Source of the DNA: a virus
Reading direction: 5' to 3' (one strand)
Virus record (IMG/VR): IMGVR_UViG_3300047476_000521
Span: 62,001-126,000 of that record
DNA length: 64,000 bases
Positions 43,549 through 48,926 of the stretch are shown piece after piece. The position numbers were made by a program, and so were the translations under genes. Below the pieces are notes generated by a model. The model had not been told where the DNA came from, searched no databases, and saw only the letters and a list, made by a program, of their open reading frames with translations. How positions within the stretch are numbered: the first letter of the stretch is position 1; each line of letters starts with the position of its first letter.

Positions 43549-43556
43549 TATAAATA
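43549..43556 (+). promoter_or_regulatory. Late promoter TATAAATA before HNH gene
   Basis: Exact TATAAATA 31-38 bp before the HNH gene; a second near-match TATAAATT is 8 bp upstream. The endonuclease appears to carry its own late promoter. Confidence 0.75.
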
Positions 43557-43586
43557 AGCAAAAGGCGTCAGTTTATGAGGTATTAG

Positions 43587-43979
43587 ATGCATTGCTTAAA
43601 TTGTGGTAAAGAAATAAAAGTTGGAAAATATTGCAATAATAAATGTCAAGGCGAACTCAGAACCAAAAAACTATTACAAGAATGGTTTGATGGAAACGAT
43701 GAAGGTTATAAAGCAGGATTGAGGATTAAATCGCATATAAGAAACTATATGTTAGAGAAATCTAATTATAGTTGTTCAGAATGTGGTTGGGATAAAATCA
43801 ATCCAATTACAGGTAAAACGCCATTAGAAATCGATCATATAGATGGTGATTGTAAAAATTGTAAAGAAGATAACCTTAAAGTTCTTTGTCCAAACTGTCA
43901 TTCATTGACGCCTACTTGGAAAGCTTTGAATAAAGGCAAAGGAAACAAAGAAAGACATAAGTACTCTAAACTAATATAG
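43587..43979 (+). CDS. HNH homing endonuclease
   Basis: 130 residues. N-terminal Cys4 zinc ribbon (CLNCGK, KYCNNKCQG) and an HNH core: CSECGWDKINPITGKTPLEIDHIDGD, then NLKVLCPNCHSLTPTW. Free-standing mobile gene inside the tRNA array, with a late promoter of its own. A and T-rich with Lys- and Asn-rich protein, like the other endonuclease genes here. Confidence 0.93.
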   Translation: MHCLNCGKEIKVGKYCNNKCQGELRTKKLLQEWFDGNDEGYKAGLRIKSHIRNYMLEKSNYSCSECGWDKINPITGKTPLEIDHIDGDCKNCKEDNLKVLCPNCHSLTPTWKALNKGKGNKERHKYSKLI

Positions 43980-43988
43980 GTGAGTGTC

Positions 43989-44189
43989 ATGAAGCGCAAG
44001 TATACATTTATGGAAATGGTTGATCTTTCGTATTCTGAACATTATCGTGAGTATCTTCGCCATCTTTGGTGGCCTCATGGATATCGTCATAATAAAGAAG
44101 TTCAAGAAAAGATTCTAAACAACTTGGTTAGGGATCTTTTTGGATTTGATGAATACCTTGATCAGTATTTCTTGAGTCTTGCAGTATAA
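43989..44189 (+). CDS. Small hypothetical protein
   Basis: 66 residues from ATG 43989, which has AGGTGAG as its RBS; an in-frame GTG at 43980 is less likely. Aromatic and charged (MEMVDLSYSEHYREYLRHLWWPHGYRHNKEVQEKILNNL). No membrane segment. Function unknown. Confidence 0.6.
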   Translation: MKRKYTFMEMVDLSYSEHYREYLRHLWWPHGYRHNKEVQEKILNNLVRDLFGFDEYLDQYFLSLAV

Positions 44190-44192
44190 ATA
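44185..44192 (+). promoter_or_regulatory. Late promoter-like TATAAATA before tRNA-Ala
   Basis: Exact TATAAATA straddling the stop codon of the preceding gene, only 9 bp before the tRNA. If used, transcription would start at about the 5' end of the tRNA. Confidence 0.5.
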
Positions 44193-44200
44193 AAGTTTTT

Positions 44201-44276
44201 GGGGGATTAGCTCAGTTGGGAGAGCGTCTGATTTGCATTCAGAAGGCCATCGGTTCGATCCCGGTATCCTCCACCA
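44201..44276 (+). tRNA. tRNA-Ala (TGC)
   Basis: 76 nt with CCA. Acceptor GGGGGAT/ATCCTCC, anticodon stem TCTGA/TCAGA, loop TTTGCAT. Confidence 0.92.
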
Positions 44277-44278
44277 AG

Positions 44279-44414
44279 TTTCGGGTGCATACGTAGCCAC
44301 ATACCTGTCAGCACGTAGCGACAGGAGCGCATTTGTGGTGCAAGTATATACGGCTAGCCACGGCGCTGCACAAATGTGGAGAAGAGACGAATGTGTGTCC
44401 TCGTCTGCCCGAAA
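44279..44414 (+). other. Cloverleaf-like structured tRNA spacer
   Basis: Outer 7-bp stem TTTCGGG (44279-44285) with CCCGAAA (44408-44414) encloses three arms: CCTGTC/GACAGG (44304-44309, 44320-44325), CATTTGTG/CACAAATG (44330-44337, 44369-44376) and GACGA/TCGTC (44386-44390, 44401-44405). A four-way junction with a tRNA-like outline but no tRNA consensus loops. It occupies the whole gap between tRNA-Ala and tRNA-Asp. Confidence 0.65.
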
Positions 44415-44423
44415 ATTAACATT

Positions 44424-44499
44424 GGGGATGTAGCTCAATTGGGAGAGCGCAGCACTGTCACTGCTGAGGTAGCGAGATCGAAACTCGTCATTCCCGCCA
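44424..44499 (+). tRNA. tRNA-Asp (GTC)
   Basis: 76 nt with CCA. Acceptor GGGGATG/CATTCCC, anticodon stem CAGCA/TGCTG, loop CTGTCAC, discriminator G as expected for Asp. Confidence 0.92.
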
Positions 44500-44508
44500 T
44501 TTTTGAAT

Positions 44509-44695
44509 ATGGGCGTCTATGGGGGTTCGACTCCCCAGCGGGCTTGCGACATAGATGAAAAAACAATGTTAGTTGCAACTGGCATTGCCCATTTATTTTA
44601 TGGTCTATAGAAAGATACATTCAGACATTTCCAATGCCGCTACTAAGAGAGTTGGAAACTGTTAGTAGGTCAGCATTCTGAGTGTATCTTTCTAT
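44509..44695 (+). other. Two consecutive structured RNA elements after tRNA-Asp
   Basis: First element: TCTATG (44516-44521) with CATAGA (44550-44555) around a T-arm-like hairpin GGGG-TTCGACT-CCCC. Second element: a 13-bp exact arm (44607-44619 with 44683-44695) extended by TCAGA/TCTGA after one mismatch, with CTACTAA/TTAGTAG inside. No coding gene on the plus strand. Confidence 0.6.
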
Positions 44696-44704
44696 GGTCC
44701 CATA

Positions 44705-45274
44705 TCAGACTCGTTCCCAACCGTATTTTTTATACGCAGGAACTTGATTTCTTTTTATTGTTTTAAATTTACCATTTTTAGTTATTTGAACTTGACTATA
44801 AGTAGGATTTGGGTTTTTGGTTCTTGTTTTAGCTGCAGCTAAACCGCCTTTTCTTCCTCTTTCTACTCTTTCTTCTTTGGAAATTTTGTTAAATGTTTGT
44901 CTGTCTCTATATTTTTTACATTGCCATAACAGTTTCATCGAATCAGATATAGATTTTCTTCTTCTATCCTCTGATACAGAGTCTTTTAAACATACTCTTG
45001 GTGATGATATTGCCTGGTTATAGAATTTAGGGTTAGAAACTGCTTTAACTCTTTGAAGAAACTTTGTTTCGTGGTTACGAGCTTCTTCGTATGTATTAAA
45101 TTTTCTTCTAATTTTAAATAAAAAGTTTTCAACACCTTCAGACTCAATAAGTCTTTGGATTATTTTTGATGAAGAAAAGTATTGAACGCCAATATCATTT
45201 ATAGAAGATTTTCTGACACCGTAATAAATAATACCAGTAGTGATATGGACTATAGTGTAAGTGTACGCTTTCAT
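44705..45274 (-). CDS. GIY-YIG family homing endonuclease, opposite strand
   Basis: 189 residues. YTIVHITTGIIYYGVRKSS is the GIY-YIG core in variant form, followed by the conserved E in the NHETKFLQRVKAV block. The C-terminal KYGWERV tail and RKGGLAAAKTRTKNP resemble DNA-binding tails of this family. It is the only minus-strand gene in the tRNA array and has its own late promoter, typical of a recent mobile insertion. Confidence 0.87.
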   Translation of the reverse strand: MKAYTYTIVHITTGIIYYGVRKSSINDIGVQYFSSSKIIQRLIESEGVENFLFKIRRKFNTYEEARNHETKFLQRVKAVSNPKFYNQAISSPRVCLKDSVSEDRRRKSISDSMKLLWQCKKYRDRQTFNKISKEERVERGRKGGLAAAKTRTKNPNPTYSQVQITKNGKFKTIKRNQVPAYKKYGWERV

Positions 45275-45302
45275 ATTTTGCCTCGTTTGTATCTGCTGCT
45301 AT

Positions 45303-45310
45303 TATTTATA
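45303..45310 (-). promoter_or_regulatory. Late promoter TATAAATA (minus strand) for GIY-YIG gene
   Basis: The plus-strand text TATTTATA reads TATAAATA on the minus strand, 29-36 bp upstream of the endonuclease ATG at 45274. Confidence 0.75.
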
Positions 45311-45324
45311 AGTTTTATGATCTT

Positions 45325-45416
45325 GGGCGTGACGCTGGGTAGCGGGGAGGCTCTTATAAAGCCTTTAGCATCAGATGGGTGTTCTTCAGTGGGTTCGAGT
45401 CCCACCATGCCTACCA
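45325..45416 (+). tRNA. Atypical tRNA, probably Ile (TAT)
   Basis: 92 nt with CCA. Acceptor GGGCGTG/CATGCCT (two wobble pairs), anticodon stem AGGCT/AGCCT with loop CTTATAA, T stem GTGGG/CCCAC. The D arm is short and irregular (GCT/AGC), and about 24 nt separate anticodon and T arms, an unusually long variable region for Ile. Anticodon read as TAT (codon AUA) by position; identity uncertain. Confidence 0.5.
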
Positions 45417-45421
45417 ATTAT

Positions 45422-45512
45422 GGAGAGTTGGCCGAGTGGTCGAAGGCGGCTCACTGCTAACGAGTTGAACCCTAACACGGTTCCGAGAGTTCGAATCTCT
45501 CACTCTCCGCCA
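45422..45512 (+). tRNA. tRNA-Ser (GCT)
   Basis: 91 nt class II tRNA with CCA. Acceptor GGAGAGT/ACTCTCC, loop CTGCTAA, long variable arm, discriminator G. Confidence 0.9.
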
Positions 45513-45513
45513 C

Positions 45514-45541
45514 TTGACTTTTTGACAGAAAACGGTATAAT
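45514..45541 (+). promoter_or_regulatory. Early promoter before tRNA-Glu
   Basis: TTGACT (45514-45519), 16-bp spacer, TATAAT (45536-45541). Starts 2 bp after the Ser tRNA and restarts transcription of the array. Confidence 0.8.
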
Positions 45542-45557
45542 GGTAATATGAGTTTAT

Positions 45558-45632
45558 GGCTCCTTCGTCTATCGGTTAGGACACAAGACTTTCAATCTTG
45601 GAAGAGGGGTTCGATTCCCCTAGGAGCTACCA
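45558..45632 (+). tRNA. tRNA-Glu (TTC)
   Basis: 75 nt with CCA. Acceptor GGCTCCT/AGGAGCT, anticodon stem CAAGA/TCTTG, loop CTTTCAA. Confidence 0.93.
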
Positions 45633-45633
45633 A

Positions 45634-45858
45634 ATGAAATATCTACACGAAAAATATCCCTTTACTTTTGGTGTGATATTTTTTATAATATATTTCGCAT
45701 TGGACTTTATTGATGCTAGATTTTTCATACCAAGAAAGATCGCTGAAGCAAGACAATGTGAGTTAGATGATAAGTGTAGAACTTGGATAAATATACACAC
45801 GGAGGATGGCGTGCATGGTGCACACACAGTCTTGAAAACTGCGCCACCGAAAGGTTGA
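45634..45858 (+). CDS. Possible small membrane protein overlapping tRNA-Ser
   Basis: 74 residues from ATG 45634. MKYLHEKYPFTFGVIFFIIYFALDFIDARFF contains one clear membrane span. The last 18 or so codons run into the tRNA-Ser(TGA) gene, so the C-terminus is dictated by tRNA sequence. No strong RBS is visible because the start lies next to the Glu tRNA. It may be real or chance. Confidence 0.4.
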   Translation: MKYLHEKYPFTFGVIFFIIYFALDFIDARFFIPRKIAEARQCELDDKCRTWINIHTEDGVHGAHTVLKTAPPKG

Positions 45859-45884
45859 TGGTTCGATTCCTTCATCCTCCGCCA
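45801..45884 (+). tRNA. tRNA-Ser (TGA)
   Basis: 84 nt with CCA. Acceptor GGAGGAT/ATCCTCC, loop CTTGAAA, variable arm longer than class I, discriminator G. Confidence 0.88.
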
Positions 45885-45892
45885 CTTTTTTA

Positions 45893-45920
45893 TTGACATC
45901 TTGACTAAATAAAGTATACT
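45893..45920 (+). promoter_or_regulatory. Early promoter inside tRNA array
   Basis: TTGACA (45893-45898), 16-bp spacer, TATACT (45915-45920), 9 bp after tRNA-Ser and 9 bp before the next tRNA. Confidence 0.78.
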
Positions 45921-45929
45921 AGAGTTTAT

Positions 45930-46005
45930 TGCGGGTGGGAGGTATTAGTATCTTGTCGGTTTCATACGCCGATAGAAGTGGGGGCAGTTCCCACACCCGC
46001 TTCCA
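45930..46005 (+). tRNA. tRNA with CAT anticodon, initiator-like
   Basis: 76 nt with CCA. Acceptor TGCGGGT/ACCCGCT leaves a T1-T72 mismatch, the kind of unpaired first position that marks bacterial initiator tRNA. Anticodon stem TCGGT/GCCGA, loop TTCATAC. T loop GGCAGTT departs from the usual TTCGANN, so folding is less certain. Confidence 0.65.
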
Positions 46006-46024
46006 GTATAGATACATATTCCTC

Positions 46025-46182
46025 AAACTGGATCCGCTATGCCGAAAGGTGCGAGGACAATGTGTGTCTTATGTGCCGTGCTTGGCCCGTCACGGGATAT
46101 AAATCTACGGGGTGCATGTCGATAGATGCGAGCAGTCCATTGCTTGTATTGTGCTATCTGACCGCTAACGGGCCTCCAGTTT
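46025..46182 (+). other. Structured tRNA spacer before tRNA-Trp
   Basis: AAACTGGA (46025-46032) pairs with TCCAGTTT (46175-46182), ending 2 bp before tRNA-Trp. Internal CCCGT/ACGGG and GCAT/ATGC hairpins. No ORF on either strand with a convincing start. Confidence 0.5.
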
Positions 46183-46184
46183 AT

Positions 46185-46258
46185 ATCGGTGAAGTGTTAC
46201 GGTAGCACATCTGTCTCCAAAACAGAGGGCGAGGGTTCGACTCCTTCCGCCGGTGCCA
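46185..46258 (+). tRNA. tRNA-Trp (CCA)
   Basis: 74 nt with CCA end. Acceptor ATCGGTG/CGCCGGT, anticodon stem TCTGT/ACAGA, loop CTCCAAA, discriminator G. Confidence 0.88.
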
Positions 46259-46265
46259 GTTTTAT

Positions 46266-46342
46266 CGGGGTGTAGCTCAGTCTGGTAGAGTGCTTGCTTT
46301 GGGAGCAAGATGTCGTAGGTTCGAATCCTGCTACCCCGACCA
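46266..46342 (+). tRNA. tRNA-Pro (TGG)
   Basis: 77 nt with CCA. Acceptor CGGGGTG/TACCCCG, anticodon stem CTTGC/GCAAG, loop TTTGGGA. C1-G72 is typical for Pro. Confidence 0.93.
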
Positions 46343-46527
46343 TTTGATGTTGAATTGTTTCAATGGAAAGGTCTGTTGAAACACAGTTGGAGTCGAGATT
46401 TCAACCGCCAGGGCAGGCGTTCCAACAGCCCGACTGTTATGTGCCTTCCAGAGACCGTCTGCGTAGCGGGCGGAACCTTGCACACTAGGTTTTCTGTTTC
46501 CTGGGGAAGAAAAACAGACAGAATTAT
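46343..46527 (+). other. Structured tRNA spacer between Pro and Val
   Basis: 185 bp without a gene. Hairpins GTTGAAA/TTTCAAC (46373-46402 region), CGCC/GGCG, and a long-range GTCTGTT/AACAGAC pair that nearly closes the spacer. Confidence 0.45.
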
Positions 46528-46603
46528 GGACGATTAGCTCAGTTGGGAGAGCAACGCTTTTACACAGCGAAGGTCGGCAGTTCGAACCTGTCATCGTCTA
46601 CCA
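46528..46603 (+). tRNA. tRNA-Val (TAC)
   Basis: 76 nt with CCA. Acceptor GGACGAT/ATCGTCT, anticodon stem ACGCT/AGCGA, loop TTTACAC. Confidence 0.9.
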
Positions 46604-46645
46604 ATTCCAGTGAATCGCTGTGGACGCACAGAGGGGTTGCTGGCA

Positions 46646-46702
46646 GGGATACGCAGTAGTAGTATAAATGACCAGGGGGTAAACCTGCTACTAAACGATC
46701 CC
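46646..46702 (+). other. Structured tRNA spacer before tRNA-Leu(TAG)
   Basis: GGGAT (46646-46650) pairs with ATCCC (46698-46702); inside it TAGTAG (46657-46662) pairs with CTACTA (46688-46693), and CAGG/CCTG closes the apex. A three-tier hairpin 10 bp before the tRNA. Confidence 0.5.
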
Positions 46703-46712
46703 GTAAGTTTAT

Positions 46713-46789
46713 GCCTCTGTAGTCCAACTGGAAGAGATGCCTGACTTAGAATCAGGAGGTTGTAAGTTCGAATCTTACCAGGGGCACCA
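46713..46789 (+). tRNA. tRNA-Leu (TAG), short variable loop
   Basis: 77 nt with CCA. Acceptor GCCTCTG/CAGGGGC, anticodon stem CCTGA/TCAGG, loop CTTAGAA, 5-nt variable loop AGGTT. Bacterial Leu tRNAs normally have a long variable arm; this one is class I. A73 is retained. Confidence 0.85.
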
Positions 46790-46790
46790 T

Positions 46791-46798
46791 TATAAATA
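46791..46798 (+). promoter_or_regulatory. TATAAATA box 2 bp before tRNA-Phe
   Basis: Exact late-box sequence between two tRNAs. Transcription from it would begin inside tRNA-Phe, so if functional it more likely serves the small gene at 46898. Confidence 0.4.
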
Positions 46799-46799
46799 T

Positions 46800-46875
46800 G
46801 CTTGTTTGGTGTAGCTGCTGCGCACGTCCGTCTGAAGAACGGAAGGATCTAGTTGAATTCTAGGAACAAGCACCA
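46800..46875 (+). tRNA. tRNA-Phe (GAA)
   Basis: 76 nt with CCA. Acceptor GCTTGTT/AACAAGC, D stem GTGT/GCAC, anticodon stem TCCGT/ACGGA, loop CTGAAGA. Confidence 0.9.
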
Positions 46876-46897
46876 TCCTACGAAAAGGAAATATATC

Positions 46898-47110
46898 ATG
46901 AACAACGAAAAAACGTTGTTTAGATTGAGAGCGGGTATTGTAGGAAAAGATAAGACTGTATCGGTATACTGCGATATGCCTGTGAAACCGAGAGACAACT
47001 GGATCAATCTTGATCCCGGCGTTTATACATATGAGAGTTTGTTGTGTGAACGCATGTTGATTATTGTAAAGAATAAGAGTTTCCACGCTTCTTCTATGCC
47101 TAATGGGTAG
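46898..47110 (+). CDS. Small hypothetical protein in tRNA array
   Basis: 70 residues from ATG 46898, chosen because AAAAGGAAA lies 7-15 bp upstream; a longer frame would begin inside tRNA-Phe. Beta-rich (KTLFRLRAGIVGKDKTVSVYCDMPVKP). No motif recognised. Confidence 0.65.
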   Translation: MNNEKTLFRLRAGIVGKDKTVSVYCDMPVKPRDNWINLDPGVYTYESLLCERMLIIVKNKSFHASSMPNG

Positions 47111-47133
47111 ATAGCGCACCAGGAAACTTACTT

Positions 47134-47210
47134 GCCCTCGTAGCCCAACCGGCAGAGGCAGTTGACTCAAAATCAACCAAGTGTCAGTTCGAATCTGACC
47201 GAGGGCACCA
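47134..47210 (+). tRNA. tRNA-Leu (CAA), short variable loop
   Basis: 77 nt with CCA. Acceptor GCCCTCG/CGAGGGC, D stem GCCC/GAGG-like, anticodon stem GTTGA/TCAAC, loop CTCAAAA, variable loop CAAGT. Class I structure again, with A73. Confidence 0.87.
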
Positions 47211-47211
47211 T

Positions 47212-47288
47212 GTCTCTGTAGCTCAACTGAATAGAGCATCGGTCTTCGAAACCGAGGGTTGTGGGTTTGAATCCTACCAGGGACTCCA
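47212..47288 (+). tRNA. tRNA-Arg (TCG)
   Basis: 77 nt with CCA. Acceptor GTCTCTG/CAGGGAC, anticodon stem TCGGT/ACCGA, loop CTTCGAA. One base after the Leu tRNA. Confidence 0.92.
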
Positions 47289-47294
47289 GTTTAT

Positions 47295-47372
47295 GTTGCG
47301 GTGTGTCCGGAACGGTTACGGCAAGGTCTGCAAAACCTCTTCATGTGGGTTCGAATCCCATCCGCAACTCCA
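47295..47372 (+). tRNA. tRNA-Cys (GCA)
   Basis: 78 nt with CCA. Acceptor GTTGCGG/CCGCAAC, loop CTGCAAA, T stem GTGGG/CCCAT; discriminator T as in Cys tRNAs. D arm slightly enlarged. Confidence 0.88.
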
Positions 47373-47376
47373 ATTT

Positions 47377-47450
47377 GCTGGGGTAGTGTAGTGGTAGCAC
47401 CTGAGGTTGTGGACCTCAGAGTCCAGGATCGATACCTGGTCCCAGTACCA
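47377..47450 (+). tRNA. tRNA-His (GTG)
   Basis: 74 nt with CCA. Acceptor region GCTGGGG/CCCAGT, anticodon stem TGAGG/CCTCA, loop TTGTGGA. The first G may be the G-1 that HisRS requires. Confidence 0.9.
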
Positions 47451-47456
47451 AATTGG

Positions 47457-47485
47457 TTGACTTTTATGTCAATCTAGGGTAATAT
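47457..47485 (+). promoter_or_regulatory. Early promoter before tRNA-Ile(GAT)
   Basis: TTGACT (47457-47462), 17-bp spacer, TAATAT (47480-47485). The spacer ends in TCTAGGG exactly like the promoter at 41565. Confidence 0.82.
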
Positions 47486-47506
47486 ATGTGAACAGTAAGA
47501 ATTAAT

Positions 47507-47581
47507 GTCCCTTAGCTCAGTTGGTAGAGCGCAGTCCTGATAAGACTGAGGTCGCTGGGTCGGAGCCAGCAGGGACAACCA
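47507..47581 (+). tRNA. tRNA-Ile (GAT)
   Basis: 75 nt with CCA. Acceptor GTCCCTT/AGGGAC, anticodon stem CAGTC/GACTG, loop CTGATAA, T stem GCTGG/CCAGC with unusual loop GTCGGAG. Confidence 0.87.
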
Positions 47582-47703
47582 GTTATCCCGTTTTCTAGAT
47601 ACACGGGAGAGACCTAACGAGAATAACAGCAGGGAAAGCTCGTGAATATCGGATTGTTGACTGCTTTAGCTAAAGGGCTAAACCGATAAGGTGTATGGAA
47701 TAT
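47582..47703 (+). other. Structured tRNA spacer before tRNA-Tyr
   Basis: Two elements: GTTAT+CCCGT (47582-47591) pairing with ACGGG (47603-47607) and ATAAC (47623-47627); and TATCGG (47647-47652) with CCGATA (47683-47688) enclosing TTTAGC/GCTAAA. Confidence 0.5.
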
Positions 47704-47795
47704 GCGTGGACGGCAACGACGGTGGTGTTGCGACGGACTGTAAATCCGTTCCCTTTGTGGTAACATTGGTGGTTCGAATCCATCTCCACGCACCA
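47704..47795 (+). tRNA. tRNA-Tyr (GTA)
   Basis: 92 nt class II tRNA with CCA. Acceptor GCGTGGA/TCCACGC, anticodon stem ACGGA/TCCGT, loop CTGTAAA, long variable arm as expected for bacterial Tyr. Confidence 0.92.
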
Positions 47796-47801
47796 GTTTA
47801 T

Positions 47802-47875
47802 TCGGGGATAGTTTAATGGTAGAACGTCAGACTTTGAATCTGATTGTCGGGGTTCGAGTCCCTGTCCCCGATCCA
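47802..47875 (+). tRNA. tRNA-Gln (TTG)
   Basis: 74 nt with CCA. Acceptor TCGGGGA/TCCCCGA, anticodon stem TCAGA/TCTGA, loop CTTTGAA. Confidence 0.93.
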
Positions 47876-47884
47876 AAAAAGAAC

Positions 47885-47912
47885 TTGACTTTGTGACTAA
47901 ATAAGTTACAAT
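47885..47912 (+). promoter_or_regulatory. Early promoter before tRNA-Asn
   Basis: TTGACT (47885-47890), 16-bp spacer, TACAAT (47907-47912). Confidence 0.72.
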
Positions 47913-47921
47913 ATGTTATAT

Positions 47922-47997
47922 TCCCGTGTAACTCAGTTGGTAGAGTAGGTGACTGTTAATCACTTTGTCGGAGGTTCGAGTCCTTCCTCGGGAGCCA
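47922..47997 (+). tRNA. tRNA-Asn (GTT)
   Basis: 76 nt with CCA. Acceptor TCCCGTG/CTCGGGA, anticodon stem GGTGA/TCACT, loop CTGTTAA, discriminator G. Confidence 0.92.
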
Positions 47998-48012
47998 GTT
48001 TAGGTTGGTCGC

Positions 48013-48020
48013 TATAAATA
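48013..48020 (+). promoter_or_regulatory. Late promoter TATAAATA before secreted-protein pair
   Basis: Exact TATAAATA 46-53 bp upstream of the ATG at 48066, with a CTCTC/GAGAG hairpin (48049-48062) just before the RBS. Confidence 0.8.
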
Positions 48021-48065
48021 GACTCGTGAGGGCCCACGGTTAGTCCTCTCTTTTGGAGAGAGAAA

Positions 48066-48353
48066 ATGAAAAAGATTATCTTATCGTTATCATTGTTTCT
48101 TGGTTTGAGTATGCAACCAGCAAACGCCCAGTATTGGGGAGGTTATGGCTACGGTTATGGTTATAATGCTGCTGCTGGTTTAGCTATTGGTGCTCTGGCT
48201 GGAGCAGCTATCGCTAGTGCTGCCAATCCATATTGGAATTATGGTAGACCAGGATATGGGTATTATCCTCCGTATGGTGGTTATTATGCTGTCCCTGTTG
48301 CTCCTCCTGCGTATTATTATCGCCCAGGACGTGCATACTACTACGGTTACTGA
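48066..48353 (+). CDS. Exported Gly/Tyr-rich protein with glycine-zipper segment
   Basis: 95 residues. Signal peptide MKKIILSLSLFLGLSMQPANA with an AxA-type cleavage site after residue 21. The mature part has YGYGYGYN, then a glycine-zipper-like hydrophobic stretch (AAAGLAIGALAGAAIASAA) and a Tyr, Pro and Gly-rich tail. Predicted export to the periplasm or outer membrane. A host-envelope or lysis-timing role is possible but not shown. Lies in the tRNA array under a late promoter. Confidence 0.75.
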   Translation: MKKIILSLSLFLGLSMQPANAQYWGGYGYGYGYNAAAGLAIGALAGAAIASAANPYWNYGRPGYGYYPPYGGYYAVPVAPPAYYYRPGRAYYYGY

Positions 48354-48354
48354 T

Positions 48355-48765
48355 ATGAAAAACATTGTTATTGCTCTCATGTTGGTATCAACTCCAGCTG
48401 CAGCCAGTAATTATAACATTGATGTTTGTAATAACTGTAATATCAATGTTCAAAAGAAAGTTATTAAAAAGGTTGTAAAGACTGTTCCTGTTGCAATTGA
48501 GTATGTTCCTGCTGGTCCTGGACCAATCAGTTCTACCATTGCAGTTCCAGTAGCAGTTCCTGTTCAACCTGTACCGTTGGTTCCTGTATATAACTCTGTA
48601 CCAACACCAGAAGCATCGAATATCTATTCGCCTCCAGGATATCCTACTAACGTTCCTGTGGCAACTTCTGGTAACTGTGCCATGTATATTGATCCTTATG
48701 ATTTATTTGGTCAACTTTTTGGTGGAGCAGATTTAGTTCAGAGTTGTTTAGTTCCAGCGTATTAA
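48355..48765 (+). CDS. Exported Pro/Val-rich protein
   Basis: 136 residues from ATG 48355, 1 bp after the previous stop. Signal peptide MKNIVIALMLVSTPAAA, then CNNCNINVQKKVIKKVVK and a low-complexity Val-Pro run (IAVPVAVPVQPVPLVPV), ending in a Cys-containing tail. Four Cys residues could form disulfides in the periplasm. Pairs with the upstream exported protein in one late operon. Function unknown. Confidence 0.75.
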   Translation: MKNIVIALMLVSTPAAASNYNIDVCNNCNINVQKKVIKKVVKTVPVAIEYVPAGPGPISSTIAVPVAVPVQPVPLVPVYNSVPTPEASNIYSPPGYPTNVPVATSGNCAMYIDPYDLFGQLFGGADLVQSCLVPAY

Positions 48766-48766
48766 T

Positions 48767-48842
48767 GCCGGTATAGCTCAGACGGTAGAGCAACTCACTT
48801 GTAATGAGAAGGTCGTGGGTTCGACTCCTGCTGCCGGCACCA
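48767..48842 (+). tRNA. tRNA-Thr (TGT)
   Basis: 76 nt with CCA. Acceptor GCCGGTA/TGCCGGC, anticodon stem ACTCA/TGAGA-like, loop CTTGTAA. Confidence 0.92.
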
Positions 48843-48843
48843 T

Positions 48844-48918
48844 TGGGGATTAGTTTAACTGGCAGAACGTCTGACTCTGACTCAGGTAGTTGAGGTTCGA
48901 ATCCTTGATCCCCATCCA
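48844..48918 (+). tRNA. tRNA-Gln (CTG)
   Basis: 75 nt with CCA. Acceptor TGGGGAT/ATCCCCA, anticodon stem TCTGA/TCAGG, loop CTCTGAC. Confidence 0.9.
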
Positions 48919-48926
48919 AAAGTTAA

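Noticed and set aside
43548-43560. TATAAATT at 43541 as an independent late promoter.
   Set aside because: The adjacent exact TATAAATA at 43549 has the better match and spacing; one call is enough.
44509-44602. tmRNA-like segment: T-arm-like GGGGG-TTCGACT-CCCC, TTGCGA, then TAGTT followed by GCA codons.
   Set aside because: A tmRNA tag read from GCA gives ATGIAHLFYGL and stop, which does not end in ALAA, and no acceptor stem with CCA closes the structure.
48187-48354. Longer frame extending the second exported protein upstream to 48187.
   Set aside because: It overlaps the first exported gene out of frame and would hide the clear signal peptide that begins at 48355.
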